From an uncultured SAR86 cluster bacterium (GTDB lineage: Bacteria; Pseudomonadota; Gammaproteobacteria; Magnimaribacterales; D2472), in NCBI GenBank assembly GCA_902635645.1, contig CACPON010000010.1, forward strand, positions 1 to 36,955: a stretch of DNA of 36,955 bases, in the 5' to 3' direction. This document shows positions 8,246 through 17,717 of this stretch, in pieces (within the stretch, counting starts at the first letter, position 1; every line of letters begins with the position of its first letter). Made by a program: the position numbers and the translations under genes. Below the pieces are notes generated by a model, which did no database searches, had not been told where the DNA came from, and saw nothing but the letters and a program-made list of their open reading frames with translations.

Positions 8246-10033
8246 TTATTCTCCAGATTTAAAATAATTTAAGAAGGCATCTTGTGGTATTGATACTTTG
8301 CCGAATTGTTTCATTTTTTTCTTTCCATCTTTTTGTTTTTCAAGCAGTTTCTTTTTCCTAGTAATATCGCCACCATAACATTTAGCTGTAACATTCTTTC
8401 TTAAAGCTTTTACAGTCTCTCTAGAGATAATTTTAGATCCAAGAGCTACTTGAATTGGCACATCAAACATTTGTCTTGGTATAAGCTTTTGAAGATTTGC
8501 AGCAATTTCTCTAGCTTTTTGAGTTGAAAAAGATTTATGAACAATCATAGATAAAGCATCTATTTTTTGATTATTAATCAATATGTCTATTTTGGTTAAT
8601 TCTGACTTAAAAAATCCAATCAAAGAGTATTCAATTGATGCAAAGCCCTTAGTAGATGATTTTATTTGATCAAAGAAGTCCACTATCACTGATGATAAAG
8701 GCATTTCAAAAACAATAGAAACTTGATTTCCAAAATAAGTCATATCTTTTTGTACACCTCTTTTACCAGTGCAAAGAGTGATAACATTCCCAACATATTC
8801 ATTGGGAGTCAAGATAGTGGTATTAACAATTGGCTCTCTAATCTCCTCAATATCATTTGGAACAGGTAGTTGAGATGGATTATCAATTTTTATAACTTCA
8901 CCATCTGTTTTTAATACTTCATATTCAACAGATGGAGCAGTAGATATAAGATCTAGATCATATTCTCTTTCTAGCCTTTCTCTTATAACTTCCATATGAA
9001 GAGTTCCAAGAAAGCCACATCTAAATCCAAATCCAAGAGCATCTGAAACTTCTGGTTCATAAATAAGAGATGAGTCATTTAATATAAGTTTAGAAAGAGC
9101 ATCTCTGAACCTTTCGTAATCATCAGAATTAACAGTGAACATTGATGCAAACACTTTTGGATTAACCTTTTTGAAACCAGGTAGAGGTTGAGTAATTTCG
9201 TCGCCTGCCTCAAGAATAGTATCTCCAACGGGAGCACCTTTAATATTTTTTATACCAGCAACCAAATAACCCACTTCACCAGCTGATAAAAAATCTTTTT
9301 TAATCTTTTTGGGTGAAAATATTCCTAATTCATCTACATTATGAGATTGTCCTGTTGAATGAATTTTAAATTTTTGACCAGTCTTAATTGAACCATTTTT
9401 TATTCTAATTAGTGACACAACACCTAAATAAGAATCAAACCATGAATCAACTATTAATGCTTGTAATGGCTCAGTTGAGCTTCCATCTGGTGAAGGAATA
9501 TCTGTAACAAGCATATCTAGTAAATCCTCAATACCTGCTCCAGTTTTTGCACTTACAAGAGGTGCTGAGACTGCATTAATACCAATCATATCTTCAATTT
9601 CTTTTTTAACTCTCTCAGGCTCTGATTGAGGTAAATCGATTTTGTTAATAACAGGTACCACTTCTAACCCCTGATCAACTGCTGTATAACAATTTGCTAA
9701 TGTTTGAGCCTCAACTCCTTGAGATCCATCTACAACAAGTAAAGCACCTTCACATGCCGATAATGATCTAGATACTTCATATGAAAAATCAACATGACCA
9801 GGAGTATCAATAAAATTTAATAAATAACTAATGTCGTCTTTTTTATATTCTAAGGTTACAGCTTGAGCCTTAATGGTGATTCCTCTTTCTCTTTCAATAT
9901 CCATTGAATCAAGAATCTGTTCTGACATCTCTCTAGCTGACAGTCCCCCGCAATATTCAATCAATCTATCAGACAAGGTCGATTTACCATGATCAATATG
10001 GGCAATGACTGAGAAATTTCTAATATTTTTCAT
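8246..10033 (-). CDS. lepA: Elongation factor 4 (LepA)
   Basis: [25 protein letters not shown]; LepA-specific C-terminal domain. Confidence 0.98.
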   Translation of the reverse strand: MKNIRNFSVIAHIDHGKSTLSDRLIEYCGGLSAREMSEQILDSMDIERERGITIKAQAVTLEYKKDDISYLLNFIDTPGHVDFSYEVSRSLSACEGALLVVDGSQGVEAQTLANCYTAVDQGLEVVPVINKIDLPQSEPERVKKEIEDMIGINAVSAPLVSAKTGAGIEDLLDMLVTDIPSPDGSSTEPLQALIVDSWFDSYLGVVSLIRIKNGSIKTGQKFKIHSTGQSHNVDELGIFSPKKIKKDFLSAGEVGYLVAGIKNIKGAPVGDTILEAGDEITQPLPGFKKVNPKVFASMFTVNSDDYERFRDALSKLILNDSSLIYEPEVSDALGFGFRCGFLGTLHMEVIRERLEREYDLDLISTAPSVEYEVLKTDGEVIKIDNPSQLPVPNDIEEIREPIVNTTILTPNEYVGNVITLCTGKRGVQKDMTYFGNQVSIVFEMPLSSVIVDFFDQIKSSTKGFASIEYSLIGFFKSELTKIDILINNQKIDALSMIVHKSFSTQKAREIAANLQKLIPRQMFDVPIQVALGSKIISRETVKALRKNVTAKCYGGDITRKKKLLEKQKDGKKKMKQFGKVSIPQDAFLNYFKSGE

Positions 10034-10094
10034 AAAGTGCTGCTATTTTACAGCCAATATTACAAATATAGGAGTATCAAGGACTTATTATCTT

Positions 10095-11495
10095 TTAATT
10101 AATCGTAATTGATCTAATTATCCGACTTCCATTTCTATTAAGGTGAAGAGCTATTTTATCTCCAGAAGAAAAGTTTTCTATAGATTCTTCATAAGATTCA
10201 ACATCAAACACCTGATATTTGCTACCTTTGTATTGAATCATTGTTATTAAGTCACCCCTCATAACCTTGCCGGATGCAGGCGATCCTGGGTTCACTCTTG
10301 ATACGACTACCCCATCAGGTAAATTTGCCATTGAAGGGTTATCTCTATCAATCTCTGCTACCTTTATTCCTATTGGATCGGCTGATCCCTGAGATTTTGC
10401 TGGTATAAATGAGTCTTGATTAACTGGTAATTCACCTAGAGTAAATTTCAGTTCAATTTCTTTGCCATCTCGAATTATTTTACCCTTTGCTTTGGATTCG
10501 GGCTGAATCTGGCCTACAACATGAGGCAAGTCAGAACTAAACTTTATTTCTTTATTATCAAACTCAATTATTACATCGCCTGGTAGTAATCCAGCATTAT
10601 CTGCAGACTCACCTTCTTCAACATCATTTATGAGGGCTCCGTATGGCTTCTTCATACCAAGGGCTTCAGCTAGATCACTATCAACTTCACTCATTCTTAC
10701 ACCAAGGTATCCTCTTGAAACCTCACCTTTTTCAATAATTTGTTCAGCAACGTCAATTGCTACATTTATTGGAATTGCAAAAGCTAAACCTTGATACCCT
10801 CCACTTCTTGAGTAAATTTGAGAATTAATACCAACAACTTTTCCATCTAAGTCAAACAAAGGCCCGCCTGAATTACCAGGATTAATCGCAACATCTGTTT
10901 GTAAAAAAGGAACATAGTTTCCAATATTATTGTTTTGTATACTTCTACCTTTAGCACTAACAATCCCAGCGGTAACTGAAAAATCAAAACTAAAAGGTGA
11001 GCCAATTGCGACAACCCAATCACCGACTTTTAACTTATCACTATCTCCTGCAGTAACTTCTGGCAAATTTTTTCCCTCAACAGTTAATAAGGCTAAATCT
11101 GAAAGAGGATCAACGCCCACAATTTCAGCAACAAACTCTCTTCTATCTGACAATGAAACAATAACTTCAGTTGCATCCTCAACAACGTGATAATTAGTTA
11201 ATATATAGTTATCTTTTAATATAAAGCCTGAGCCGTATGATGTAGCTTCCCTTTTTTCTTGAGGCATTTCACGAAACTGTCTAGGTATGCCAAATCTTTC
11301 AAGCATTTCATCTGGAATACCACCATAGCCAAATGACTGCCTTTGAGAAACTTCTTTTTTTGATGTGATATTTACTACGGCTGGGGCTGAATCTTCTACA
11401 AGTTCAGAAATATTTTCAGGCAATGCAGCAAATAAATTTGCACATATAAGAATGTTACATGTAAATAGAGTTAATAATTTATGATAGTTTTTCAT
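10095..11495 (-). CDS. mucD: DegP/MucD-type periplasmic serine protease
   Basis: Signal peptide, trypsin-like triad (TNYHVV, D, GNSGGPL), two PDZ domains. Confidence 0.93.
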   Translation of the reverse strand: MKNYHKLLTLFTCNILICANLFAALPENISELVEDSAPAVVNITSKKEVSQRQSFGYGGIPDEMLERFGIPRQFREMPQEKREATSYGSGFILKDNYILTNYHVVEDATEVIVSLSDRREFVAEIVGVDPLSDLALLTVEGKNLPEVTAGDSDKLKVGDWVVAIGSPFSFDFSVTAGIVSAKGRSIQNNNIGNYVPFLQTDVAINPGNSGGPLFDLDGKVVGINSQIYSRSGGYQGLAFAIPINVAIDVAEQIIEKGEVSRGYLGVRMSEVDSDLAEALGMKKPYGALINDVEEGESADNAGLLPGDVIIEFDNKEIKFSSDLPHVVGQIQPESKAKGKIIRDGKEIELKFTLGELPVNQDSFIPAKSQGSADPIGIKVAEIDRDNPSMANLPDGVVVSRVNPGSPASGKVMRGDLITMIQYKGSKYQVFDVESYEESIENFSSGDKIALHLNRNGSRIIRSITIN

Positions 11496-11511
11496 GTTCG
11501 TTGTCTTTTGG

Positions 11512-12195
11512 TTATTTGATATTTATCGAATTAGCTATTTCTAGAGCAGATTTTTGATCAATATTTCCATACAAGGTCAAAACTCTACCATCTTGCATTG
11601 GAACAACATATATCATTTTATCTTTATGCTGCCAGTTTCTAACTTTTTTAATGCCTAAATTCTTTTTTTCAATATGTAATACAAAGTTTTTATTGCCTTT
11701 ATTGTATGTTCTGCTGTTTGGGCTATTTCTTGTGTAGCCAACATTTCTTAAATCAACATTATATGATGTCATATTATCATTTTGTTGATTGTTAATTACT
11801 TGCAAAACGTGGTCTACAAGATTTTCTTCTGCTCTGCTTGCTGTGTCTTTAGCTTCTTTACTATTAACAGCAATGTTTATCTGATTTTTAGCAGATAAAT
11901 CCTCTCCCATACGATTTAAATCAAATTGGTTGATGGCAAAAAAAGTAATAAGCACTGCAGCAGCAGCGGTAATTGAGTTAGAAAACCAAAAATTGAATTT
12001 TTTACTTCTCCTACTAGATGTAATTGATTGAATATTATTTTTTTGTTGCCTCATCGCAGATGACATCAATGCATATTTTGATATTTTATTTTGTAAGTTA
12101 ATATCATTCCCTATCATCATCAACACTTCATCGGCTTCTGTATCGCTAAGCTCTCCATCGTATAGAGCTGATATTTTTTCTTCTATGTTATCCAT
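11512..12195 (-). CDS. rseA: RseA/MucA-like sigma-E anti-sigma factor
   Basis: N-terminal EEKISALYDGELSDTEADEVL like RseA; single TM (NSITAAAAVLITFFAIN); immediately follows rpoE. Confidence 0.8.
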   Translation of the reverse strand: MDNIEEKISALYDGELSDTEADEVLMMIGNDINLQNKISKYALMSSAMRQQKNNIQSITSSRRSKKFNFWFSNSITAAAAVLITFFAINQFDLNRMGEDLSAKNQINIAVNSKEAKDTASRAEENLVDHVLQVINNQQNDNMTSYNVDLRNVGYTRNSPNSRTYNKGNKNFVLHIEKKNLGIKKVRNWQHKDKMIYVVPMQDGRVLTLYGNIDQKSALEIANSINIK

Positions 12196-12763
12196 CTAAT
12201 AGATCCTCCGATATGTATGTAAGAATATTTTCTCGCGCTCTAAATATTCTTGATCTAACAGTTCCTATTGGTGTTTCAGTAATTGTAGATATTTCCTCAT
12301 AACTCTTGCCTTCGGACTCTCTTAGTGTAAATGCAGTCTTTAGTGCTTCCGGTAATTTATCAACATATTTTTTTATTTTACCCAAGGACTCATCATGCAT
12401 TAAGTCCTGTTCTGGGTTCGTATAAGAAGGAATGTCAAAATCAGTATCACTTGTTGAAATATTTATCTTATCTTTTTTATACGAGGAACTAACAAAATGA
12501 TTTTTTGCTAGATTAATAGCTATTCTATAAACCCATGTAAAAAATGCGCTATCTCCTCTAAAAGTAGCAATTTGTTGCCATACTTTTATAAATGTTTGCT
12601 GAGCAAGGTCTTCTGAATCCTCTTTTGACTTGGTAAATGAATATAGAGATGCATATACTCTCGGATAATATTTAGTCATTAAAAAATTAAATGCTCCTTC
12701 GTTACCATCTTGGGCCTTTTTAATTAATAAGGAATCTTCAATAGTTGAGTCTTTTTTCATCAA
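12188..12763 (-). CDS. rpoE: RNA polymerase sigma-E factor (RpoE/AlgU); start likely ATG at 12760
   Basis: ECF sigma regions 2 and 4 (AQQTFIKVWQQIATFRGDSAFFTWVYRIAINLAKN; LRESEGKSYEEISTITETPIGTVRSRIFRARE). Confidence 0.95.
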   Translation of the reverse strand: MMKKDSTIEDSLLIKKAQDGNEGAFNFLMTKYYPRVYASLYSFTKSKEDSEDLAQQTFIKVWQQIATFRGDSAFFTWVYRIAINLAKNHFVSSSYKKDKINISTSDTDFDIPSYTNPEQDLMHDESLGKIKKYVDKLPEALKTAFTLRESEGKSYEEISTITETPIGTVRSRIFRARENILTYISEDLLDG

Positions 12764-12781
12764 TTTAAGTTCCTTTTCACA

Positions 12782-12810
12782 TCAGACAAGCAAAATAGTT
12801 AAAAGTTTCC
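12782..12810 (-). promoter_or_regulatory. Sigma-E-type promoter for rpoE
   Basis: Minus strand: GGAAACTT (12803-12810), 16-nt spacer, TCTGA (12782-12786); resembles sigma-E/AlgU consensus GAACTT-N16-TCtgA, about 20 nt upstream of rpoE start. Confidence 0.6.
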
Positions 12811-13056
12811 CTGCTTATTAAATTTTTTAAGATATTTATTAATGAAATCTTCATGGGTTTCATTGCCTAGACTTTCATTTTTAAAAATATAATCAAACAG
12901 CTTTTGATCATCATAATCAAGAACTTGATCAAAAATGTTTATAGAACATTCATCAAGTGAGCTTAGCATAGTATTTGAGAACTCTCTTAGCAGTAAATCT
13001 ATTTCTCGCATTCCTCTTCTGCATTTCCATGAGATTCTGTTTATTTCTGTATTCAT
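12799..13056 (-). CDS. sdhE: FAD assembly factor SdhE
   Basis: WKCRRGMREIDLLL contains the RGxxE motif; 85 aa; divergent from ygfZ as in E. coli. Confidence 0.9.
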   Translation of the reverse strand: MNTEINRISWKCRRGMREIDLLLREFSNTMLSSLDECSINIFDQVLDYDDQKLFDYIFKNESLGNETHEDFINKYLKKFNKQGNF

Positions 13057-13227
13057 TAGTTAAAATATTGGGTTGTTAAACAATTTTACAAGAAAATAGA
13101 TATACAAAAAAAATTAATATCATTTGGCTCAATATATTTAGAAGCTATAAAAATAATTTCTGTTCATGGTGATATTGATAAAGTAGAGAATTTACTTCAA
13201 GGACAGATAACTTCTGATGTAACGCTA

Positions 13228-13875
13228 TTGGGCAATGAAAACTACCAGCTCTCATCTATATGCAATCAAAAAGGTGAGGTAATGGCCGGATTTATTATTC
13301 ATAAGTCAAAAAACTACAAAATATTAATAGATGAAACTCTTGTAAATATATTTATCGATGAGTTAAGTCCATTTGCAAAATTTTTTGGTGCTACCTTCTC
13401 TGTTGAAGATGGTTTTGTGCATGGTCATATAACACAAGATAAAAATGAAAAAGCATTTTTTTCAAATGATATATTCTCACTTTCAGTTTCATTAGAAAAA
13501 GAAATTCATGTTAATGATCAATCTCTATTGATGAATGATTGGGTTGTTGCCAATAAACTAGCACTAAATATTGATTTGAACCTTAATGATATTGGTAAGT
13601 ACAGGCCCTTAGAGATAAATTATGATAAAAATAGGGTTGCTTTTGATAAAGGTTGCTTTAGAGGCCAAGAAATTATTGCTAGGATGAAATATCTTGGTGT
13701 TGATAGAAGAAAATTCGTAACCATAATTTCTACAGAAGCCATTAAAGAAAACAAAAATTTTAAAGTTATTGGTGAAATTGTAAGATATAAAGACCTTTAT
13801 ATTTTTAGTAGCTTAATAAAAAGAGATTTTCTTGATGAGTTTTCTTCAAACAACCCAAGCGTAGTAATTATCTAG
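13228..13875 (+). CDS. ygfZ: tRNA-modifying protein YgfZ (folate-binding); true start probably upstream
   Basis: KGCFRGQEIIARMKYLG signature; conserved N-terminal sequence (LISFGSIYLEAIKIISVHGDIDKVENLLQGQITSDVTLL) is in frame upstream of the listed TTG start, frame open to 13060. Confidence 0.88.
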   Translation: MGNENYQLSSICNQKGEVMAGFIIHKSKNYKILIDETLVNIFIDELSPFAKFFGATFSVEDGFVHGHITQDKNEKAFFSNDIFSLSVSLEKEIHVNDQSLLMNDWVVANKLALNIDLNLNDIGKYRPLEINYDKNRVAFDKGCFRGQEIIARMKYLGVDRRKFVTIISTEAIKENKNFKVIGEIVRYKDLYIFSSLIKRDFLDEFSSNNPSVVII

Positions 13876-13877
13876 AA

Positions 13878-14564
13878 CTACCATAAGATAGGTTGCTTTT
13901 TATTTTTTATAAGAAGTTCATTAGTTAATGAAAAATGTTTACACCCAAAAAAACCCCTATATGAAGATAGTGGAGAAGGATGAGATGATTTGAGTATGTG
14001 ATTAACATTTTTATCTATGAGTTTTTCTTTTTCTTGAGCATCTCTGCCCCACAAAAGAAAAATAACTCCCCCTTTTATATTAAGAAGATCAATAACGGAA
14101 TCTACTAAAATATTCCAACCAATATTTTTATGAGACCCAGCTTCAGACTTATTTACGGTCAATGAAGAATTTAACAAAAGCACACCTTGAGCTGCCCACT
14201 GCTCAAGATTGCCTGAACTATGAATACAGTCTCCTATATCATCCTGGATTTCTTTATAAATATTTTTTAAAGAACTAGGGATTTTGTTGCCCTTGTTTAC
14301 TGCAAATGCAAGACCGTTTGCTAAGCCTGGTTGGTGATATGGATCTTGCCCAAATATAACTACTTTTGTATTTGAAAAACTGCACAATTTAAAAGCCTTA
14401 TAGATATCCTGTAAGGCAGGATATATTTCTTTGCCCGCTTGTTGAAATGATAAAAGTTTATTTATTGGTTCAAATAGGTTGAATGAAATTCCATTCTTTC
14501 TGAGTTCATAATCCCAATCATTTGGTATTTTATTTAGTGATTTAATTTGTTGCATTTTTATCAA
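13878..14564 (-). CDS. ung: Uracil-DNA glycosylase
   Basis: VVIFGQDPYHQPGLANGLAFAV and HPSPLSSYRGFFGCKHF motifs. Confidence 0.97.
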   Translation of the reverse strand: MIKMQQIKSLNKIPNDWDYELRKNGISFNLFEPINKLLSFQQAGKEIYPALQDIYKAFKLCSFSNTKVVIFGQDPYHQPGLANGLAFAVNKGNKIPSSLKNIYKEIQDDIGDCIHSSGNLEQWAAQGVLLLNSSLTVNKSEAGSHKNIGWNILVDSVIDLLNIKGGVIFLLWGRDAQEKEKLIDKNVNHILKSSHPSPLSSYRGFFGCKHFSLTNELLIKNKKQPILW

Positions 14565-14569
14565 AATTT

Positions 14570-14592
14570 TTATCCACAGAAACTGTGGATAA
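14570..14592. promoter_or_regulatory. Inverted pair of consensus DnaA boxes upstream of ung
   Basis: TTATCCACAG-AAA-CTGTGGATAA, perfect 10-bp inverted repeat; each arm holds a perfect TTATCCACA. Confidence 0.7.
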
Positions 14593-14608
14593 AGTTATGG
14601 ATAACTTT
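14591..14608. repeat. Perfect inverted repeat AAAGTTAT-GG-ATAACTTT containing a near-DnaA box
   Basis: 8-bp arms; TTATCCATA on minus strand differs from TTATCCACA at one base; abuts the DnaA-box palindrome. Confidence 0.6.
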
Positions 14609-14854
14609 ATTTATACCATAACAAAGCCTTATATTTAAAGGTTTTATTAAAGTTGAACAAAATTTATACAATTATTATATAAATAACCGCATATCAGTAA
14701 CTTATGAAATATTTATAAAAAATATTGTCGATGTAAAGTAAACTTATCAAGTGCCCCAATATCATTAATTTGTCTTGTTGACAAGTGTTAATATATGTTA
14801 ATTGTTTACAAAAATTAAAAACGACAGAAGTTGATATTAAATTAAGTTATTTGC

Positions 14855-16036
14855 TCACAAATTACTACAGAGTCTAACGTTAATAACGTGGTCAATATTT
14901 TTAATATTTTCTATTAGTTCTTGTGATGGCTTATCTTCTAAATCTATTAAATTGATACCGATTGCGTCTCTACTCTTGTGTGTCATGTCAGCAATATTAA
15001 TATTTTTGTAACCAATCTCATCTGTGATTTTACCAATCATTCCTGGTTCATTTTTATTAATAATGACCATTCTATATTCTGTCTTTCTTCCCAACTTTAT
15101 TGATGGAAAATTTACAGAATTAACAATAACTCCATCTTTCAAAAAATTTGATATTTGTTCGGCTGCCATAACAGCACAATTAATTTCAGCTTCTTTTGTG
15201 CTTGCTCCAAGATGGGGTAATAGGATAACGTCATGAAAATCATTAGATCTTGTTACTAACTCTGGTGTAGGAAAATCTGTTACAAATTTATCAATAATTT
15301 TTGTATCAAGAGCCTCGATGATATCTTCATTGTTAACAATACCGCCTCTAGATAAATTGATTAACTTTGCTCCTTTTTTAAAATGTTTTAAAGATTTTTT
15401 TGAGATTAAATCCTTTGTTTCATCAACAAGTGGAACATGAATTGAAATATAGTCAGAATTATTTAAAAGGTATTCCATAGAATCTGCTTTTTCTACATCT
15501 TTAGGGAGTCTCCATGCTGCATCAATTGATATATATGGGTCATATCCTATTATTTTCATACCCATGACTTCAGCTGTTTGTGCAAGCAATGAACCAATTG
15601 CACCAAGTCCTATAATTCCTAGGGTTTTGCCTTTAAGCTCATTACCTTTGAAGTTCTTTTTCTGGGATTCCATAGATTTATTAAGCTCTGATGTATCTTG
15701 ACCAGATAATGTCTTTGAATACAAATTACCTTGGATTATTCCTCTTGATGAGAGAAGCATTCCGCAAACTACAAGTTCTTTTACTGCATTTGCATTAGCT
15801 CCTGGTGTATTGAAAACAACTATTCCATTGTCCGTTGCAATATCAACTGGGATGTTATTTGTTCCAGCTCCAGCTCTGCCAATGCATTTTAAAGATTGGT
15901 TAAAATCAGCATCTGTAAGCAGCTGACTTCTTAATATAAGTGAATCGGGATCAATTTCATCAATATGAAAGTCATTGGCGTCGAATATATCAATGCCATC
16001 TTGAGCAATATTATTAAAAATTTTGTATGTAAACAT
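14855..16036 (-). CDS. serA: D-3-phosphoglycerate dehydrogenase with C-terminal ACT-like domain
   Basis: GRAGAGTNNIPVDIATDNGIVVFNTPGANANAVKEL, GIIGLGAIGSLLAQ, LINLSRGGIVNNEDI, HLGASTKEAE. Confidence 0.93.
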   Translation of the reverse strand: MFTYKIFNNIAQDGIDIFDANDFHIDEIDPDSLILRSQLLTDADFNQSLKCIGRAGAGTNNIPVDIATDNGIVVFNTPGANANAVKELVVCGMLLSSRGIIQGNLYSKTLSGQDTSELNKSMESQKKNFKGNELKGKTLGIIGLGAIGSLLAQTAEVMGMKIIGYDPYISIDAAWRLPKDVEKADSMEYLLNNSDYISIHVPLVDETKDLISKKSLKHFKKGAKLINLSRGGIVNNEDIIEALDTKIIDKFVTDFPTPELVTRSNDFHDVILLPHLGASTKEAEINCAVMAAEQISNFLKDGVIVNSVNFPSIKLGRKTEYRMVIINKNEPGMIGKITDEIGYKNINIADMTHKSRDAIGINLIDLEDKPSQELIENIKNIDHVINVRLCSNL

Positions 16037-16103
16037 TGAAAAAGAAAAGTTATGTTTTTAAAACACAAGATTATATATAAAAAAATTTATTTTATAAGAT
16101 AAT

Positions 16104-17564
16104 TTATTGCTTAATATTAGATATAGTTGTTTCTATATACTTTTTCCAAGACGAATAGTCGCTGTTATAAAAATCTTCAGAGCTTCCATCAGGTTTATAT
16201 ATATTTTCAAGTCTTGGCTTAATGTCTTCGATGGATAAACCTTCAGCTATTTGAGAGACAATACATGCTCCAAGAGCTGTTGATTCAATGTTTTCTGGTT
16301 TAGAGATATTTTTTTGAAGTGTATTGGATAATAACTGACAAAAAGTTTTATTTGCTGTCATGCCGCCATCAACTAGTAGTGAGTTTATTTTAATATTATT
16401 TTTCATAAGTAAGTCTGTTATATCTCTAGTTTGGTAACAAATAGATTTAAACGCTGCTGTTATCAAGTCATTATTATCAGAATCTTGGGTTATACCGTAA
16501 AAGCCACCTCTAATATCTGAATTCCAGTACGGAGCCCCTAATCCATTAAACGCAGGTAAGAAATGAACATTTTTAGAATTACCATCGCTGTTTAAAAAAG
16601 ATTCGCTATCTCTAGCATTTGTAAAAAATTTCATTTTATCTCTAAGCCACTGAATAATATTTCCGCAGGAATAAATACTTCCTTCAATTGCATAACTAAT
16701 TTCGTTATTTAATTGGTATCCAACAGTTGTTAGTAGTCCCTCATCTAGAGTTATTATATTTTTTTTGGTGTTTACCATTAAAAAACAGCCCGTTCCATAA
16801 GTAGACTTCATGTCACCGTAGGTAAAACAATTTTGTCCAACTAGTGCTGCCTGTTGATCGCCTATAACACCTTTAATGCTTATGTTTTTATTATCCACAG
16901 ATAAAGTACCAAAATTTGCATTACATGATTGAACAGATGGCATCATAGAAATAGGTATATCAAATAAATCTAATAAATCTTTATCCCATTTCATCTCATT
17001 GATATTAAATAGCATGGTTCTAGATGCATTGGTTACATCTGTATAATGGTCTTTTTCTTTTGTCAGCTTATATATCAAGTAGGAGTCAATCGTACCAAAC
17101 ATTAACTTACCATTATTAGCAAGCTCTCTTGCGCCAGTCACATTATCAAGAATCCATTTAATTTTAGTAGCAGAAAAATATGGATCTATGACAAGCCCTG
17201 TTTTTTCTCTTACCATTTTTTCGTGGCCACTATCCTTAAGTTCTTTGCAAAACTCATGAGTACGTCTGTCTTGCCAGATTATGGCTGGATAAATTGGTTC
17301 ATCTGTTTCTCGAGACCAAACAACAGTAGACTCTCTTTGATTGGTTATTCCACAAGCTGTTATAGCATTCTCTTTTTTTAGAACATCACTAATAGTATTT
17401 TTAACAGTGTTTAATATGTCAGCGGGGTCAGCTTCAACCCAACCGTCATTTGGATAAGACAAAGAGTATTCCTCTTGAGAGTCTGTAATTGCATTAAGTT
17501 GTGAATTAAAAACTATTGCTCTTGAACTTGTTGTTCCTTGGTCTATTGCTAAAAAATTACTCAT
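16104..17564 (-). CDS. glpK: Glycerol kinase (start chosen at MSNFLAIDQGTTSSRA)
   Basis: FGGY kinase signatures (DQGTTSSRA, GDQQAALVGQ, GLGAPYW, DGGMTAN); GGGAGA Shine-Dalgarno upstream of 17564. Confidence 0.95.
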   Translation of the reverse strand: MSNFLAIDQGTTSSRAIVFNSQLNAITDSQEEYSLSYPNDGWVEADPADILNTVKNTISDVLKKENAITACGITNQRESTVVWSRETDEPIYPAIIWQDRRTHEFCKELKDSGHEKMVREKTGLVIDPYFSATKIKWILDNVTGARELANNGKLMFGTIDSYLIYKLTKEKDHYTDVTNASRTMLFNINEMKWDKDLLDLFDIPISMMPSVQSCNANFGTLSVDNKNISIKGVIGDQQAALVGQNCFTYGDMKSTYGTGCFLMVNTKKNIITLDEGLLTTVGYQLNNEISYAIEGSIYSCGNIIQWLRDKMKFFTNARDSESFLNSDGNSKNVHFLPAFNGLGAPYWNSDIRGGFYGITQDSDNNDLITAAFKSICYQTRDITDLLMKNNIKINSLLVDGGMTANKTFCQLLSNTLQKNISKPENIESTALGACIVSQIAEGLSIEDIKPRLENIYKPDGSSEDFYNSDYSSWKKYIETTISNIKQ

Positions 17565-17586
17565 AAAATATCTCCCATAACCATAA

Positions 17587-17595
17587 TTATCCACA
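17587..17595 (+). promoter_or_regulatory. DnaA box TTATCCACA
   Basis: Perfect 9-mer in glpK-nrdA intergenic region. Confidence 0.6.
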
Positions 17596-17636
17596 ATTTA
17601 TCAACTGATTGCCAACAGCAAAAAAACAGCTTACAT

Positions 17637-17681
17637 ACACTATATAGTGAAAAAAAATGAAATTGTCACAATATATAGTGT
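17637..17681 (+). promoter_or_regulatory. Two NrdR-box-like palindromes upstream of nrdA
   Basis: CACTATATAGTG (17638-17649) and TCACAATATATAGTGT (17666-17681), centres about 30 bp apart; second matches acaCwAtATaTwGtgt at 15 of 16 positions. Confidence 0.7.
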
Positions 17682-17689
17682 TTTTTTAC

Positions 17690-17717
17690 TTGATTCTTTA
17701 TCCACAACAAGTAATAT
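17690..17717 (+). promoter_or_regulatory. Candidate nrdA promoter with a DnaA box in the spacer
   Basis: -35-like TTGATT (17690-17695), 16-nt spacer, -10-like TAATAT (17712-17717); TTATCCACA at 17698-17706 lies between. Confidence 0.4.

Noticed and set aside
14593-14854. Possible small RNA or tRNA in the ung-serA intergenic region
   Set aside because: No cloverleaf or convincing promoter/terminator pair; only short palindromes such as CTTGT-TG-ACAAG at 14774-14785.
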